In this document: positions 1 through 8,741 of the stretch, in pieces
How positions within the stretch are numbered: the stretch's first letter is position 1
Layout: the number at the start of each line of letters is the position of its first letter
DNA from: JBBIQS01 sp037442205
GTDB taxonomy: Bacteria; Myxococcota; Myxococcia; Myxococcales; UBA5297
Reading direction: 5' to 3'
DNA length: 64,000 bases
Assembly: GCA_037442205.1 (NCBI GenBank)
Contig: JBBIQS010000017.1
Span: 1 to 64,000 of the forward strand
Made by a program: the position numbers and the translations under genes
The notes under the pieces: generated by a model
Told to the model about the DNA's origin: nothing
The model's database searches: none
What the model saw: only the letters and a program-made list of their open reading frames with translations

Positions 1-141
1 AACCAATCGAGCGGCGAGGGAGGCAACAGGAAGGACTGCGAGGGGCTGTAGGCGCGATAGGTCTTGCTCACCGCGCCTTCAGACCACGCTAAAGCAGGCC
101 CTGTCTATTTCCGCAACACACTCCTAGGCCGCGCCCGACAG

Positions 142-173
142 GCGGCGGCCGCGGGGACGAAGCGGCCCGCCGC
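142..173 (-). terminator. GC-rich hairpin after the Cys-rich lipoprotein gene
   Basis: Inverted repeat: 142-152 pairs with 162-173 with a single bulged base, enclosing a 9-base loop (153-161). It abuts the TAG stop of the minus-strand lipoprotein gene. No T-run follows on the minus strand, so it is only a candidate terminator or 3' stabilising hairpin. I see nothing else convincing in bases 1-141. Confidence 0.3.
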
Positions 174-679
174 TAGATGCAGAGGCCGCCCTGGCAGGTG
201 CCGCTGCCGCCGCCCGACTTGGAGCAGGCCCGCTTGTCGCAGTCCGGGTCGGCGCAGTCGAGCTTGCCGTCGCAGTCGGCGTCCTGCTGGTCGCACTGCT
301 CGGCTGCGGGCAGGACCTCCCCCTGGCACTCGCCCCAGGCTCCCTTGGCGCAGGCCTGCCTGCCGGCGCGGCAGCTCCCCACGCCGGCGGTGCCGGCCGG
401 TCCGGTGTAGCAGCTGCGCGGGGGCAGGTCGTCGATCACGCCGTTGCAGTCGTTGTCCTTGCCGTCGCACTCCTCGGGCTGAGGGAGGCAGCAGTAGGCG
501 GCCTGGCCGGAGGGATGCGCGCAGACGTAGCCCCCGCCGCCGCAATCCCCGTCGCCGCTGCACTGGAACGCACCGTCGTCGGGGATGTTGACGATGCACG
601 AGGCGGCGACCAGCGCCAGCGCGGCGGTGGCCAGGGCCAGCGGGAGCAGCGGCCGCGGAGAAGGGGAGTTGGGCGCCAC
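173..679 (-). CDS. Cys-rich lipoprotein with MopE-like metal-binding motifs
   Basis: A 168-residue exported lipoprotein with a GTG start. The hydrophobic leader ends in an A-A-S-C lipobox (Cys28), predicting lipidation and envelope anchoring. The mature part has about 20 cysteines and two copies of the D-x-D-N-D-C-x-G type motif (about residues 71-84 and 129-140). They are separated by a CYTG...GVGxC...GxWGxC segment typical of the MopE/'putative metal-binding motif' proteins common in Myxococcota. The family is thought to bind metal or be disulfide-stabilised; its precise role is unknown. The GTG directly follows the TAA of the upstream gene (680-1933), so the two are almost certainly cotranscribed. 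Confidence 0.8.
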   Translation of the reverse strand: MAPNSPSPRPLLPLALATAALALVAASCIVNIPDDGAFQCSGDGDCGGGGYVCAHPSGQAAYCCLPQPEECDGKDNDCNGVIDDLPPRSCYTGPAGTAGVGSCRAGRQACAKGAWGECQGEVLPAAEQCDQQDADCDGKLDCADPDCDKRACSKSGGGSGTCQGGLCI

Positions 680-1933
680 TTAGAAGGTACCTCCGGCTGC
701 CAGCGTCAGGCTGGCCTCCCGCAGCGAGGGCGCGGCGCCGGCCTGCGGCGAGGGCGCCCCCGGTTCGACCAGGAACCAGATCGCGCCCGAGCCGAACGCC
801 ACCCCGCCGACGGCGAACAGGATGTTGGCGATCTTGCCGTAGCGGCGGGCGGCGACCGCCTCGGCGCGGGTGATGTCGATCACCCCGTCGCCGTTGGAGT
901 CCCAGGCCCGACGCTCGAAGGATCCGCCCATCGCGCCGAAGCCGACCCCGGCGAGCAGGGCAGCCGCGCCGGCCCCGGCGAGCCAGACGCTCGGGCGCCC
1001 CGCCAGGCTCCCGGAGCCTGCCCGGCGCGCGTCGGCCCGCAGAGCCGCCTGCAGGTCGGCATCCACCGGGGTGGGCAGCGGCTTGGCCGGGGCCACGATC
1101 TCGCTGCTCCCCCTGGGCTCGAGCACCACCGAGGTCTGGTAGGGCAGGTAGCTGGGATCGCTGACCGCCAGCTGGTAGCGGCCAGCGCTGACCAGCACGT
1201 CCACCGTCCCGCTGCCCAGCGGCCGGCCGCCGAGAGTGACGATGGCCTTGTCCGACTGACAGGTGACGTGCAGGTGGGACAGCTCCACCGCCAGCCCCTT
1301 GAGCAGCTTCTGGTAGGCGTCCCAGACCTGCTTCTCCAGCCCGAGCGCCTTGCCCGGCTCGCTGAGGGACACCTGCTTCACCTCGCCGGTTCCCCGGTCG
1401 TAGGCGAGCAGCCGCGCCGTGATCTCCCGCTCGCCGAACAGCATCTGGGCGGAGAAGACCCGCTCCACCGAGAGCGTCTCGGCCAGCTCCTCGAAGCAGT
1501 TGGCGGCGGTGCAGCCGGAGAGCTCAGCGGTGTGGCCGGCCAGCTTCCGCGCCACCTGCGACGGGTCGAGGACGCTCTTGAAGGAGCGCGCCGCCTGGGC
1601 TCCTTTGACGAAGGCCTCCGCCAGGCGCTCTGCCCGCCCGCCATCCACATGCCCGGGCGCGCCCGGCAGCGGCAAGCTCCAGACCCCCAGCACCGCCAGC
1701 GGGGGGCGGTAATCGACCCGGGGCGGCGGGCTCGCGCCCAGATCCAGGCCCAGCTCCGCTCCGTGGCTCGGCGGAGGCTGCTCGGCCTTCGGCTGGGGGC
1801 GAGGCTTGGGGGCCGGCTTTGGCGCCGGCGCTTCCTCGGTCAGGTCGAGCCCCATCTCCTGGGCCGGCGCCGCGAGGGGCGCGGCAAGGAGGCCCAGCAA
1901 CAGCAGACTGTGGCGATTCAGGGTCGGGGACAT
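680..1933 (-). CDS. Exported PEGA-domain protein with CsgG/TolB-like N-terminal region and EF-hand-like loop
   Basis: A 417-residue protein. ATG at 1933 is chosen because a clean signal peptide (ending in APA-Q) follows; a GTG at 1957 is an alternative. After a Pro/Lys-rich linker comes a domain resembling the TolB-N/CsgG-like region of myxobacterial proteins (LAVLG..., AERLAEAFV, VLDPSQVAR; about residues 75-200). A PEGA-like beta domain follows (about 240-290). Near the C-terminus two hydrophobic segments (about 316-341 and 363-389) flank a D-S-N-G-D-G-V-I-D calcium-loop-like sequence (about 345-353). Likely an envelope protein, function unknown. A -10-like TACAAT lies at 1967-1972 on the minus strand. 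It forms a two-gene unit with the downstream Cys-rich lipoprotein. Confidence 0.75.
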   Translation of the reverse strand: MSPTLNRHSLLLLGLLAAPLAAPAQEMGLDLTEEAPAPKPAPKPRPQPKAEQPPPSHGAELGLDLGASPPPRVDYRPPLAVLGVWSLPLPGAPGHVDGGRAERLAEAFVKGAQAARSFKSVLDPSQVARKLAGHTAELSGCTAANCFEELAETLSVERVFSAQMLFGEREITARLLAYDRGTGEVKQVSLSEPGKALGLEKQVWDAYQKLLKGLAVELSHLHVTCQSDKAIVTLGGRPLGSGTVDVLVSAGRYQLAVSDPSYLPYQTSVVLEPRGSSEIVAPAKPLPTPVDADLQAALRADARRAGSGSLAGRPSVWLAGAGAAALLAGVGFGAMGGSFERRAWDSNGDGVIDITRAEAVAARRYGKIANILFAVGGVAFGSGAIWFLVEPGAPSPQAGAAPSLREASLTLAAGGTF

Positions 1934-1980
1934 GGGACGGTGCTCGGAAAGAGGCACTTCGCTATTGTAGACGGCTTCCG

Positions 1981-2033
1981 CGCTGCCGAGCGAGATGCCG
2001 GCAGCGTGGCGAGGGCCTGGCAGGAGGCCCCTC
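1981..2033 (-). terminator. Two adjacent hairpins downstream of the fibronectin protein gene
   Basis: The gap between the two minus-strand genes holds two inverted repeats. Bases 1981-1988 pair with 1999-2006 (8 bp, 10-base loop). Bases 2011-2018 pair with 2025-2033 with one bulge around a 6-base loop. Neither has a T-run on the minus strand. They may act as a weak or Rho-assisted terminator separating the 1457-residue protein gene from the following operon. Confidence 0.3.
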
Positions 2034-2053
2034 GGGCTGCAGTTCCTTCTCCC

Positions 2054-5000
2054 TCAGCGCCCCGCGCCCCTCCTTCGATTCCGGCGCACCGCCAGCGCGC
2101 CGAAGGCCAGCAGCACGGCCGCCGGCGCCAAGGCGACGCCGGTCTGGCAGCCGCAGCCCCCGACGTCGTAGGAGTGCATCTCCGCGGTCCCGGCGTCGGC
2201 AGTAGGCTGGACCTTGGCGAGCGCCGCCACCGAGTAGTTGCCGCAGGTGTCGCGGGCGAAGACGCGGTAGGGGGTGCCGGCGGCGGCCACCTCGCTGTGC
2301 TGCTGCTGGGTGCCGGCGTAGATCACCGTGCTGGTCTCGATGGCGTCGCCGACCTTGTAGCCCGTCCCCTCGAGCGGCAGCCCAAGGGCTCCCCGGACCA
2401 GGATCACGCCGTCGAAATCGGGATCAGTCGGGTTGAGCCAGCTGACCGACTCGTCGGTGCCCTCGACCACCGCGGCGTCGGTCGGGGACGAAGGAGACTC
2501 GTTGTCGATGGTCAGGGCGGCGCTGCTGGAGTCGTTCAGGCCCTTGCCGCCGGAGTTGGAGGTGAAGTCGCTGACCGTGGCTGTGATGGCGAAGGTGGCT
2601 CCCGGCGGCGGGGGCATCGCCGCGTGGCTGCGCGGGGTCAGGCGGATCTGATAGGCCCGCTCGCCGACGGTGGGAACCGAGATGTTGGCCAGCAGGGGGT
2701 CGAAGGAGATGACGTCGCCGGTCGGGTTGATCGCCGTCGCCACCAGGGCACCGGTATCCACGGAGTAGATCTGGACGAGGCCGATCCCCTGCCAGCTCCC
2801 GTCCGGCTTGAGCTGCACCTTGAAGGCGGTGATGGTGTCCGGGTCTCTCGAAGACTTGACGGTGAAGGAGTCGATGACGACCGCGCTGCCGCCGGGGCAC
2901 AGCTTGGCATCCGGCGGGTCGACGCCATTGCCGATGGTGGTCACCGAGGCGGCGGGGGTCTGCGGATCGTAGGCACTCCCGGAGCTGTAGTTGCCGCAGG
3001 AGTCGTAGGCGAAGAGCTTGTAGTAGTAGGCCACGCCGTTGACGACCTGCGTGTCGGTGAAGGTGCCAGCCAGCCCGACGTAGACGACCTTGGCCGACCC
3101 TCCGAGGGTCTGGCTGGCGAGATAATTGGTCCCTTCGGTCGGGCTGACGGTGATCGGCGTGAGGTCGCGCACAAGCAGTACGCCGGCCGGGCTGCCCTGG
3201 TTGTTCCAGTTCAGGGTGATCTGCTTGTCGCCGACGACGACCGTGGTCCGGATGGGATCCGGCGGGGACAGATTGTCGATGGTGACCGTGGCGCTGGCGG
3301 GGTCGCTGCCCGACAGGACGTTGGAGCAAGCGACCGAGGTCACGGTGCCGGTCACGTCGTAGCTCTGGCCCGCCGAGGGGGGCGGCATGGCGGAGGCCGA
3401 CTTCGGGGTGATGCGGATCCGGAAGGCGCTGGGCGTGGTCCCGACGGTCAGGGAGACCGGGACCGTGACCGGGTTGGAGGTCGGGTTGGCGACCGAGCCG
3501 ACGGAATTGCCGGCATTGTCCACGATCTCCAGCAGGGCGATGGCGGGCAAGGTGCCGTTCTTGAGGGTGACGGTGATGCCGGTGACCGCGTCGGTGCCGC
3601 GGTTGGTGCCCAGGGTGAAGGCGTCGAGGAACACTGGCTGCGTTCCCGGGCAGATGCCCGGGGCCGCGATGCTGGCGGGGTCGTTCCCGTCGGCAAGGTA
3701 GGTCGTGGGAGGCGACGGCCTGAGAGGGCCGGCCGCGACGCCGGTCGAGTAGTTGTGGCAGCTGTCGAAGGTGAAGATCGAGTAGTAGTAGTCCTGGCCG
3801 TTGGTCAGCCCGGTGTCGCTTAGGGTGCCGGTGCCGGCGCCCGCCAGGATCACCGTCGAGGCCCCGATAGTCGAAGGGACGCTGTAGCTCTGCCCGTCGG
3901 TCGGGGTGGCGGTCGAAGAGGTGCTGCGCAGGATGAGCACCTGGGCGCCGGAGGGGGCAGTCCAGGCGAGGTCGACCTTCGTGTCCAGGGCGGCGTTGCT
4001 GCCCCAGGTGGCGGCCGCCGGGGCTTGGCGGTTGATGGTCAGGGTGGCGCTGCCGCTGTCGCTGGCGGAGGTAGCGGTCGACACGGTCGACTGGGCGGCG
4101 GTGACCCGGCCCGAGACGGCGTACAGGCCGGCTGCCAGGGCGTAGCCGCGCGGAGTGACTCGAACGCGGTACTGGACCGCGGTGGGGCTCACGGCGATAG
4201 AGGTCCCGACGGTGATGGTGTCCGAGGTAGGTGAGGAGGGAATCGTCGCAGTCCCGTAGACCGTGGCCGAGTCATTGCTGGTGATCTCGACCAGCGAGAG
4301 CGCAGCGGCACTTCCGCTCGAGAGAGTCACCGTCAGCCCAGTGACGGTGTCCGGGCCGGCGGAGGTGGCGAGGGTGAAGTAATCGAGATCGGCGGGGCCG
4401 GAGCCCGGGCAGGCCGTCTGCGAGGGCGGATTGGCCCCTCCCGACAAGAAGTCGCCGATGAAAAGCGTGCCGTGCGTGGTGTACGGGCCACTGAGGGCCG
4501 GCCCCGACCAGTTGAGGCAGCTGTCGGCGGCGAAGACCGCATAGTAGTAGCTGGTGCCGTTGGTCACGCTGGTGTCGACGAAGGTGGTCGCGTTGCTGCT
4601 GACCAGCACCACGCTCGCTCCGCCGATCGAATTGCCCAGGGCATAGCTAATGCCTGCCGCGGGAATGGCGGTGATCGGAGAGGTCGAACGCAGCACCATG
4701 ACGCTGTTGAAGTCGGCGGTGGGGTTCGTCCAATTGAGGGTGATCTGGCTGTCGGCAGTGGCTGCGGTGACCGAGGGCGGAGGCTGGGGCGCCAGGTTGT
4801 CGATGGCCATGGTGGCGCTGGTGGCGTCGTTGACCGAGGTGACGTGGCTCGAGCCCGAGGTGATGCCGGTGACTCGCGCGGTGACGGCGTAGGTTCCCGC
4901 AACCATCGAGTGCGTCCCCGGAGTGATGCGCAGGGCGTAGTGGGTCTGCGAGCTGGTGACCGGGATCGACGGTGACACCGAGATGGAGAGCACGTCTGCA

Positions 5001-6427
5001 ATCGGGTTGGCGACCGAGCCGTAGACGGTGGGAGTGGCGGTGGTGCCGACGACCTCGATCAGGCTGAGGGCCTTGTAGCTATTGGCCGACATCGTCACCT
5101 GCACAGCGGTGATGGTATCGGTGGCCCCGCTGACCACGAAGTCGTCGATGACCACCGCCCCGCTTCCCGGGCAGGGAGCGGCATTGGCCACGCTCAGTCC
5201 GTCCCCGACCGTGGTGGTCAGACAGGCGGTGGTGGTGGCGGCGACGGGAAGGGTGGAGGCCCCGTCGCAGGAGGTATTGGTGGCCCGCACCCGGTAGTAG
5301 TAGGTCTGGCCGCAGCCGAGGCCGCTGTCGGTGTAGGTGAGGCCGACGATCGGGCTGGCGTTGAGCACGGTGTAGGTCCCGGCGGCGCTGGTCGAGCGCT
5401 CGACCTTGTAGGAGTCGGCGCCGCCCGCGGGTGCGAGCCAGTTGGCAGTGATGGAGGTGCTGTTGGCGGTGAAGGTCAGCGCCGTCGGGACGTCGGGGCA
5501 GGTCAACACCGGACCGACCACCACCGACTTTGGCGACTCCTCGGCCAGTCGCGCTCCGGAGCCCGTGTCGAAGTCGGTGACCTGGTAGTAGTACTGCGAG
5601 TTTCCAAGGGTGGTGGTGTCGGTGTAGCCGGTGCCGCTGCTGAAGGCGAGGGGAGTGGTCGTCGAGGCCACCACGCCCCGGTAGACCTGGTAGGGATTGG
5701 CAGCTCTCAGCCCGAGCGCGCCGGTCCCGGCCGCGCTCGCGGTCCAGGACAGCGCCATGTTGGTGCTCCCCGGCACAAAGTTCACCGACAGCCCGCTGGG
5801 AGAAACGTTGAGATCGAGGACGTCGATGAAGGCGCCCTGGTTGCCGTTGTTGTCCAGCGCCACCGACCAGGCGGCCCTCAGGTTGAAGGTGCCGCCGGGC
5901 AGGCTGACCGGGGTAGCAGCGGTGCTGTTGCGCGTCCAGACGTTGTTGTCGTTGATTGCCGCCGTGCTGTTGATGGTGACCAGGTTGATCAGCGAGGTTG
6001 GGATGGCGGCGCTGTCGAACAAGTCGATGCTGAAGGTGTAGGCGGTTACCGCGGCGTTGCTCGAGGTCGACTGATAGGAGCCGCGCAGGAAGGCATTGAC
6101 CGGGGCGCCGATGGTCACCGGCTGCGTGATGGATCCGGTGGCCAGCTGCCCGTTGCCGTTGGCGGTCCACTCGCCGCGGAAGATTTTGGTGCCCAGCTCC
6201 GGGGTGGGACTGCTGCCCGAGCCCCAGTTCCCGAAGTTCTTGGCCGGCGGGGCGGCCGTCGACTGCAGCGCCCAGTCGCCAGCGCCGGGCGCAGTTTCGA
6301 AGCTCCAGTTGTTGAGCTTGTTGAGCGCCTGGGAGCTGGCCGGGATCATGAGCCCTGCCAGCAGCCCCGCCAAAGCCAGAGACCGGCGGAGGAGTCGCAA
6401 GGACGAAATCGCAGGCTTCGGGGCCAT
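2054..6427 (-). CDS. Large modular fibronectin type III surface protein with MYXO-CTERM-like tail
   Basis: A 1457-residue exported protein. ATG at 6427 is preceded by GAGGAA and followed by a signal peptide ending in SSQA. An N-terminal jelly-roll-like region (NWSFE..., about residues 25-190) and fibronectin-type domains (about 195-400) precede four tandem modules. Each module joins a CPG-containing beta domain of about 130 residues to an Fn3 domain with a YYY...F..D(S/T)C.NYS signature. The C-terminus reads GGCGCQTG, then a hydrophobic stretch and RRNRRR. This matches the MYXO-CTERM sorting signal architecture (Cys pair, membrane helix, Arg cluster), so the protein is probably processed by a myxosortase and lipid-anchored at the surface. 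Function unknown; adhesion or matrix is a reasonable inference. It is transcribed divergently from the histidine kinase gene. Confidence 0.85.
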   Translation of the reverse strand: MAPKPAISSLRLLRRSLALAGLLAGLMIPASSQALNKLNNWSFETAPGAGDWALQSTAAPPAKNFGNWGSGSSPTPELGTKIFRGEWTANGNGQLATGSITQPVTIGAPVNAFLRGSYQSTSSNAAVTAYTFSIDLFDSAAIPTSLINLVTINSTAAINDNNVWTRNSTAATPVSLPGGTFNLRAAWSVALDNNGNQGAFIDVLDLNVSPSGLSVNFVPGSTNMALSWTASAAGTGALGLRAANPYQVYRGVVASTTTPLAFSSGTGYTDTTTLGNSQYYYQVTDFDTGSGARLAEESPKSVVVGPVLTCPDVPTALTFTANSTSITANWLAPAGGADSYKVERSTSAAGTYTVLNASPIVGLTYTDSGLGCGQTYYYRVRATNTSCDGASTLPVAATTTACLTTTVGDGLSVANAAPCPGSGAVVIDDFVVSGATDTITAVQVTMSANSYKALSLIEVVGTTATPTVYGSVANPIADVLSISVSPSIPVTSSQTHYALRITPGTHSMVAGTYAVTARVTGITSGSSHVTSVNDATSATMAIDNLAPQPPPSVTAATADSQITLNWTNPTADFNSVMVLRSTSPITAIPAAGISYALGNSIGGASVVLVSSNATTFVDTSVTNGTSYYYAVFAADSCLNWSGPALSGPYTTHGTLFIGDFLSGGANPPSQTACPGSGPADLDYFTLATSAGPDTVTGLTVTLSSGSAAALSLVEITSNDSATVYGTATIPSSPTSDTITVGTSIAVSPTAVQYRVRVTPRGYALAAGLYAVSGRVTAAQSTVSTATSASDSGSATLTINRQAPAAATWGSNAALDTKVDLAWTAPSGAQVLILRSTSSTATPTDGQSYSVPSTIGASTVILAGAGTGTLSDTGLTNGQDYYYSIFTFDSCHNYSTGVAAGPLRPSPPTTYLADGNDPASIAAPGICPGTQPVFLDAFTLGTNRGTDAVTGITVTLKNGTLPAIALLEIVDNAGNSVGSVANPTSNPVTVPVSLTVGTTPSAFRIRITPKSASAMPPPSAGQSYDVTGTVTSVACSNVLSGSDPASATVTIDNLSPPDPIRTTVVVGDKQITLNWNNQGSPAGVLLVRDLTPITVSPTEGTNYLASQTLGGSAKVVYVGLAGTFTDTQVVNGVAYYYKLFAYDSCGNYSSGSAYDPQTPAASVTTIGNGVDPPDAKLCPGGSAVVIDSFTVKSSRDPDTITAFKVQLKPDGSWQGIGLVQIYSVDTGALVATAINPTGDVISFDPLLANISVPTVGERAYQIRLTPRSHAAMPPPPGATFAITATVSDFTSNSGGKGLNDSSSAALTIDNESPSSPTDAAVVEGTDESVSWLNPTDPDFDGVILVRGALGLPLEGTGYKVGDAIETSTVIYAGTQQQHSEVAAAGTPYRVFARDTCGNYSVAALAKVQPTADAGTAEMHSYDVGGCGCQTGVALAPAAVLLAFGALAVRRNRRRGAGR
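2200..5225 (-). repeat. Four tandem ~755-bp protein-module repeats inside the fibronectin protein
   Basis: The codons for the CPG motif recur near 5165, 4411, 3644 and 2891, and the YYY codons near 5295, 4545, 3785 and 3025, giving a period of about 750-770 bp. The DNA copies are clearly diverged, so the repeat is mainly visible at protein level: a CPG beta domain, then a linker TIDN..P, then Fn3 with QITLNW and D(S/T)C. Confidence 0.75.
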
Positions 6428-6572
6428 TGGTTCCTCGGTGAAAAAGACGAGATATCTTACACAGTTCCAAAGGATGAAGCAGCGACCCAAATTGCGCGGG
6501 CCTGCCGCGCAGCGGTATTTCCTCGGGGAGCCCATTAGATCGACCCCAAAGCAGCTGTTTGCGAGGTCTTGA

Positions 6573-7937
6573 TTGCCCCAAGCGTCCCCTTCCAGCCGAG
6601 CGAGCGGCAGAAACCGGCGCCTGCTGATGGCGGCCTTCGTGGGGATCGCCGCGCTCTTCACCGCCACCTCGCTGGTGGCCATGCGCCGGGCCGCACAGGT
6701 CGAGGAGACCACCCGCTCCATCGTCGGCGACACCGAAGAGAGCATCCTCCTCGCCGACCGGATGGGGCGCGACACCGATCAGATCCGCATCCTGATCGCC
6801 TGGCACATCTTCGAGCGCGAAGGCCAGCACATGAGCTCGCTGGAGGAGCAGATCCGCCGGCTCGAGCTGGATTTCGATGCCGCCGCCAAAGACTACTCGG
6901 CCATGGTCTCCGCTCCGGAAGAGGCCCAGGTCTGGAAGGCGCTGACCGCCCAGGTCGACGCCACCCGCGGGCCGCTGCACGAGGTGCTGCGGCTGTCCAA
7001 GCTCAACGAGGACGCCGCGGCCCGGGACGCGTTGCTCCAGCTGGAGGGCCGCTTCACCGACATGGATCAGCTGTTGGCGGTGCTGGTGCGGGTCAACCGC
7101 GAGGACGCCGCCATGGCCGAGCTGAAGGTCGGGCAGCTGCACCGGTCGGCGTCGACCCTCTTCGGCATCATGGCGGCGGCCGGCATCGTTCTGACGCTGC
7201 TGGTCGGGGTGGGGATCTCTCGCGGGGTCCACGCCCACGAAGAGCAGCTGCGCCAGTACTCGGCGGCGCTGGAGCTGCGCAACCGCGAGCTGGACGCCTT
7301 CGCCGGCCGGGTGGCCCACGACCTGCGGGGCCCGCTCACCCTTGTCGGCATGGCCGGAGCCCAGCTCGCCAAGCAGGCGCCCGCCGAGGTGTCCACTGCG
7401 GACATGCTCAAGCGCGGCCTGCAGCGGATGGAGAGCCTGATCGAAGACCTGCTGGCGCTCTCGCGGCTGGGAGGGCAGCTCCACAGCGGGGCCTGTGACG
7501 TCGCGCTCGCGGTCGAGCGCGTGCGCGAGGATCTGGCGTCGCGGCTCCAGGAGGAAGGGGTGGCGCTGAGCGCCGCCATCGACCCGGCGAGCGTGCGCTG
7601 CAACGAAGGGCTGCTCGGCCAGGCGCTGTGGAACCTGCTGGACAATGCCATCAAGTACCGGCGCCCGGGGGCCACCGCCAAGGTGGAGATCGCCGGAAGC
7701 TGCGACCGCGACGGCTACCTGCTCAAGGTGAGCGACAACGGCCAAGGCATGTCCACCGACGACATCAACCAGGCCTTCGACCCCTTCTATCGCGCGGCGC
7801 GCACGCGCGAGACGCCGGGAACCGGCTTGGGGCTGTCCATCGTCAAGCGCATCGTCGAGGCCAGCGGCGGCACTGTCGCTGTCCAGTCCCGCCTCGGCGA
7901 AGGCAGCACTTTCGCGATCCGCCTCCCGCTGGCCTGA
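6573..7937 (+). CDS. Membrane-bound sensor histidine kinase
   Basis: A 454-residue two-component sensor. It has an N-terminal membrane helix (about 17-37), a helical periplasmic sensor region, a second membrane helix (about 193-217), a HisKA domain with the phospho-acceptor in VAHDLRGP (His249), then the HATPase domain. The ATPase shows the N box WNLLDNAIKY (about 353), G1 DNGQGM (about 388) and G2 GTGLGLSIV (about 416). The called start is TTG with a weak GCGAGG upstream; an ATG at 6627 would cut into the first helix. No response regulator lies next to it, so it is an orphan kinase. The 145-bp gap to the divergent Fn3 gene is more AT-rich than the surroundings and probably holds promoters for both, but I cannot assign boxes. 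Confidence 0.9.
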   Translation: MPQASPSSRASGRNRRLLMAAFVGIAALFTATSLVAMRRAAQVEETTRSIVGDTEESILLADRMGRDTDQIRILIAWHIFEREGQHMSSLEEQIRRLELDFDAAAKDYSAMVSAPEEAQVWKALTAQVDATRGPLHEVLRLSKLNEDAAARDALLQLEGRFTDMDQLLAVLVRVNREDAAMAELKVGQLHRSASTLFGIMAAAGIVLTLLVGVGISRGVHAHEEQLRQYSAALELRNRELDAFAGRVAHDLRGPLTLVGMAGAQLAKQAPAEVSTADMLKRGLQRMESLIEDLLALSRLGGQLHSGACDVALAVERVREDLASRLQEEGVALSAAIDPASVRCNEGLLGQALWNLLDNAIKYRRPGATAKVEIAGSCDRDGYLLKVSDNGQGMSTDDINQAFDPFYRAARTRETPGTGLGLSIVKRIVEASGGTVAVQSRLGEGSTFAIRLPLA

Positions 7938-7944
7938 GCGCGCT

Positions 7945-8604
7945 CTAGTTCTTCTTCTGCCCCTGGTTCACCAGGAACGCCTCGGCCTCGCGCTGGTAGA
8001 TGGGCAGGATGGCGGCGTGGTGCTCGTACTCGCTGCGGGCGTTCCTCTTCGGCTCCAGGTTCTGGAGGTACTGCTCCCAGCGGGCGGCGGCGACCTTGGG
8101 AGCGTTGGCCTTGGCGGCGGCCTGCGCCGAGGCACCCAGCGCCAGCAGGTGATCAGGGACGGCGGCGAGGATCTCGTCCAGGGTCGCGCGCGCCGCCGCC
8201 AGGTCGCCCTTGGCCAGCTGCAGCAGCGCCAGGTGGTACTTCCCGTCGGCGTCGCCCTTGAGATCCAGCTTCTGGTAGGCGGCCAGCGCGGCGGAGATGG
8301 CCGCCGGCGCCTCGGGGGCCTTCGACTCGTGGGCCATCATGGCTTCGTTGAAGAGCTCGTCGGCCTCAGCCAGCGGATCCTGAGGGGCTTGGGGCGCCTG
8401 CGGGGCCTCGGCCATACCCTCGAGCGCCGGCATCCTCTGGGGATCGGCCATCGCCGGCATGGCGGCGCCGGCGGCCGGGCTGCCCATGCGAACGACCTGG
8501 TTCTTGCCGGGCAGGCTGTTGGCCGCGGGGCCAGGCGGGGGCGGGTTGCGGCTGTTGCAGGCGCCCAGGGCGCCGAGCACGAGGAGGAGGGTCGCGGTTC
8601 GCAT
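7945..8604 (-). CDS. TPR-like lipoprotein
   Basis: A 219-residue lipoprotein with a short leader ending in LGAC (Cys16). A long Pro/Ala/Met-rich linker (about 20-85) precedes an alpha-helical, Ala/Leu-rich region that reads like TPR repeats (about 85-215: AYQKLDLKGDADGKYHLALL, DHLLALGASAQAAAK). Likely a periplasmic or outer-membrane scaffold; no specific function is recognised. It is convergent with the histidine kinase (7-bp gap). A -10-like TAGAAT sits only 4 bases before the ATG, without a recognisable -35. Confidence 0.7.
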   Translation of the reverse strand: MRTATLLLVLGALGACNSRNPPPPGPAANSLPGKNQVVRMGSPAAGAAMPAMADPQRMPALEGMAEAPQAPQAPQDPLAEADELFNEAMMAHESKAPEAPAAISAALAAYQKLDLKGDADGKYHLALLQLAKGDLAAARATLDEILAAVPDHLLALGASAQAAAKANAPKVAAARWEQYLQNLEPKRNARSEYEHHAAILPIYQREAEAFLVNQGQKKN

Positions 8605-8741
8605 CGCGCGATTCTAACGTCGGCGGCGGCGGCTTGCGCCAAAGGATTGCTCCCTCGGGAGGCGGACGCGGTGGCTGCCGGCCGAAGGGCGCCTCATCGG
8701 CTATGTTGCGGGCGTCCGCGCCATTTGCCCGGGAGTCCACG

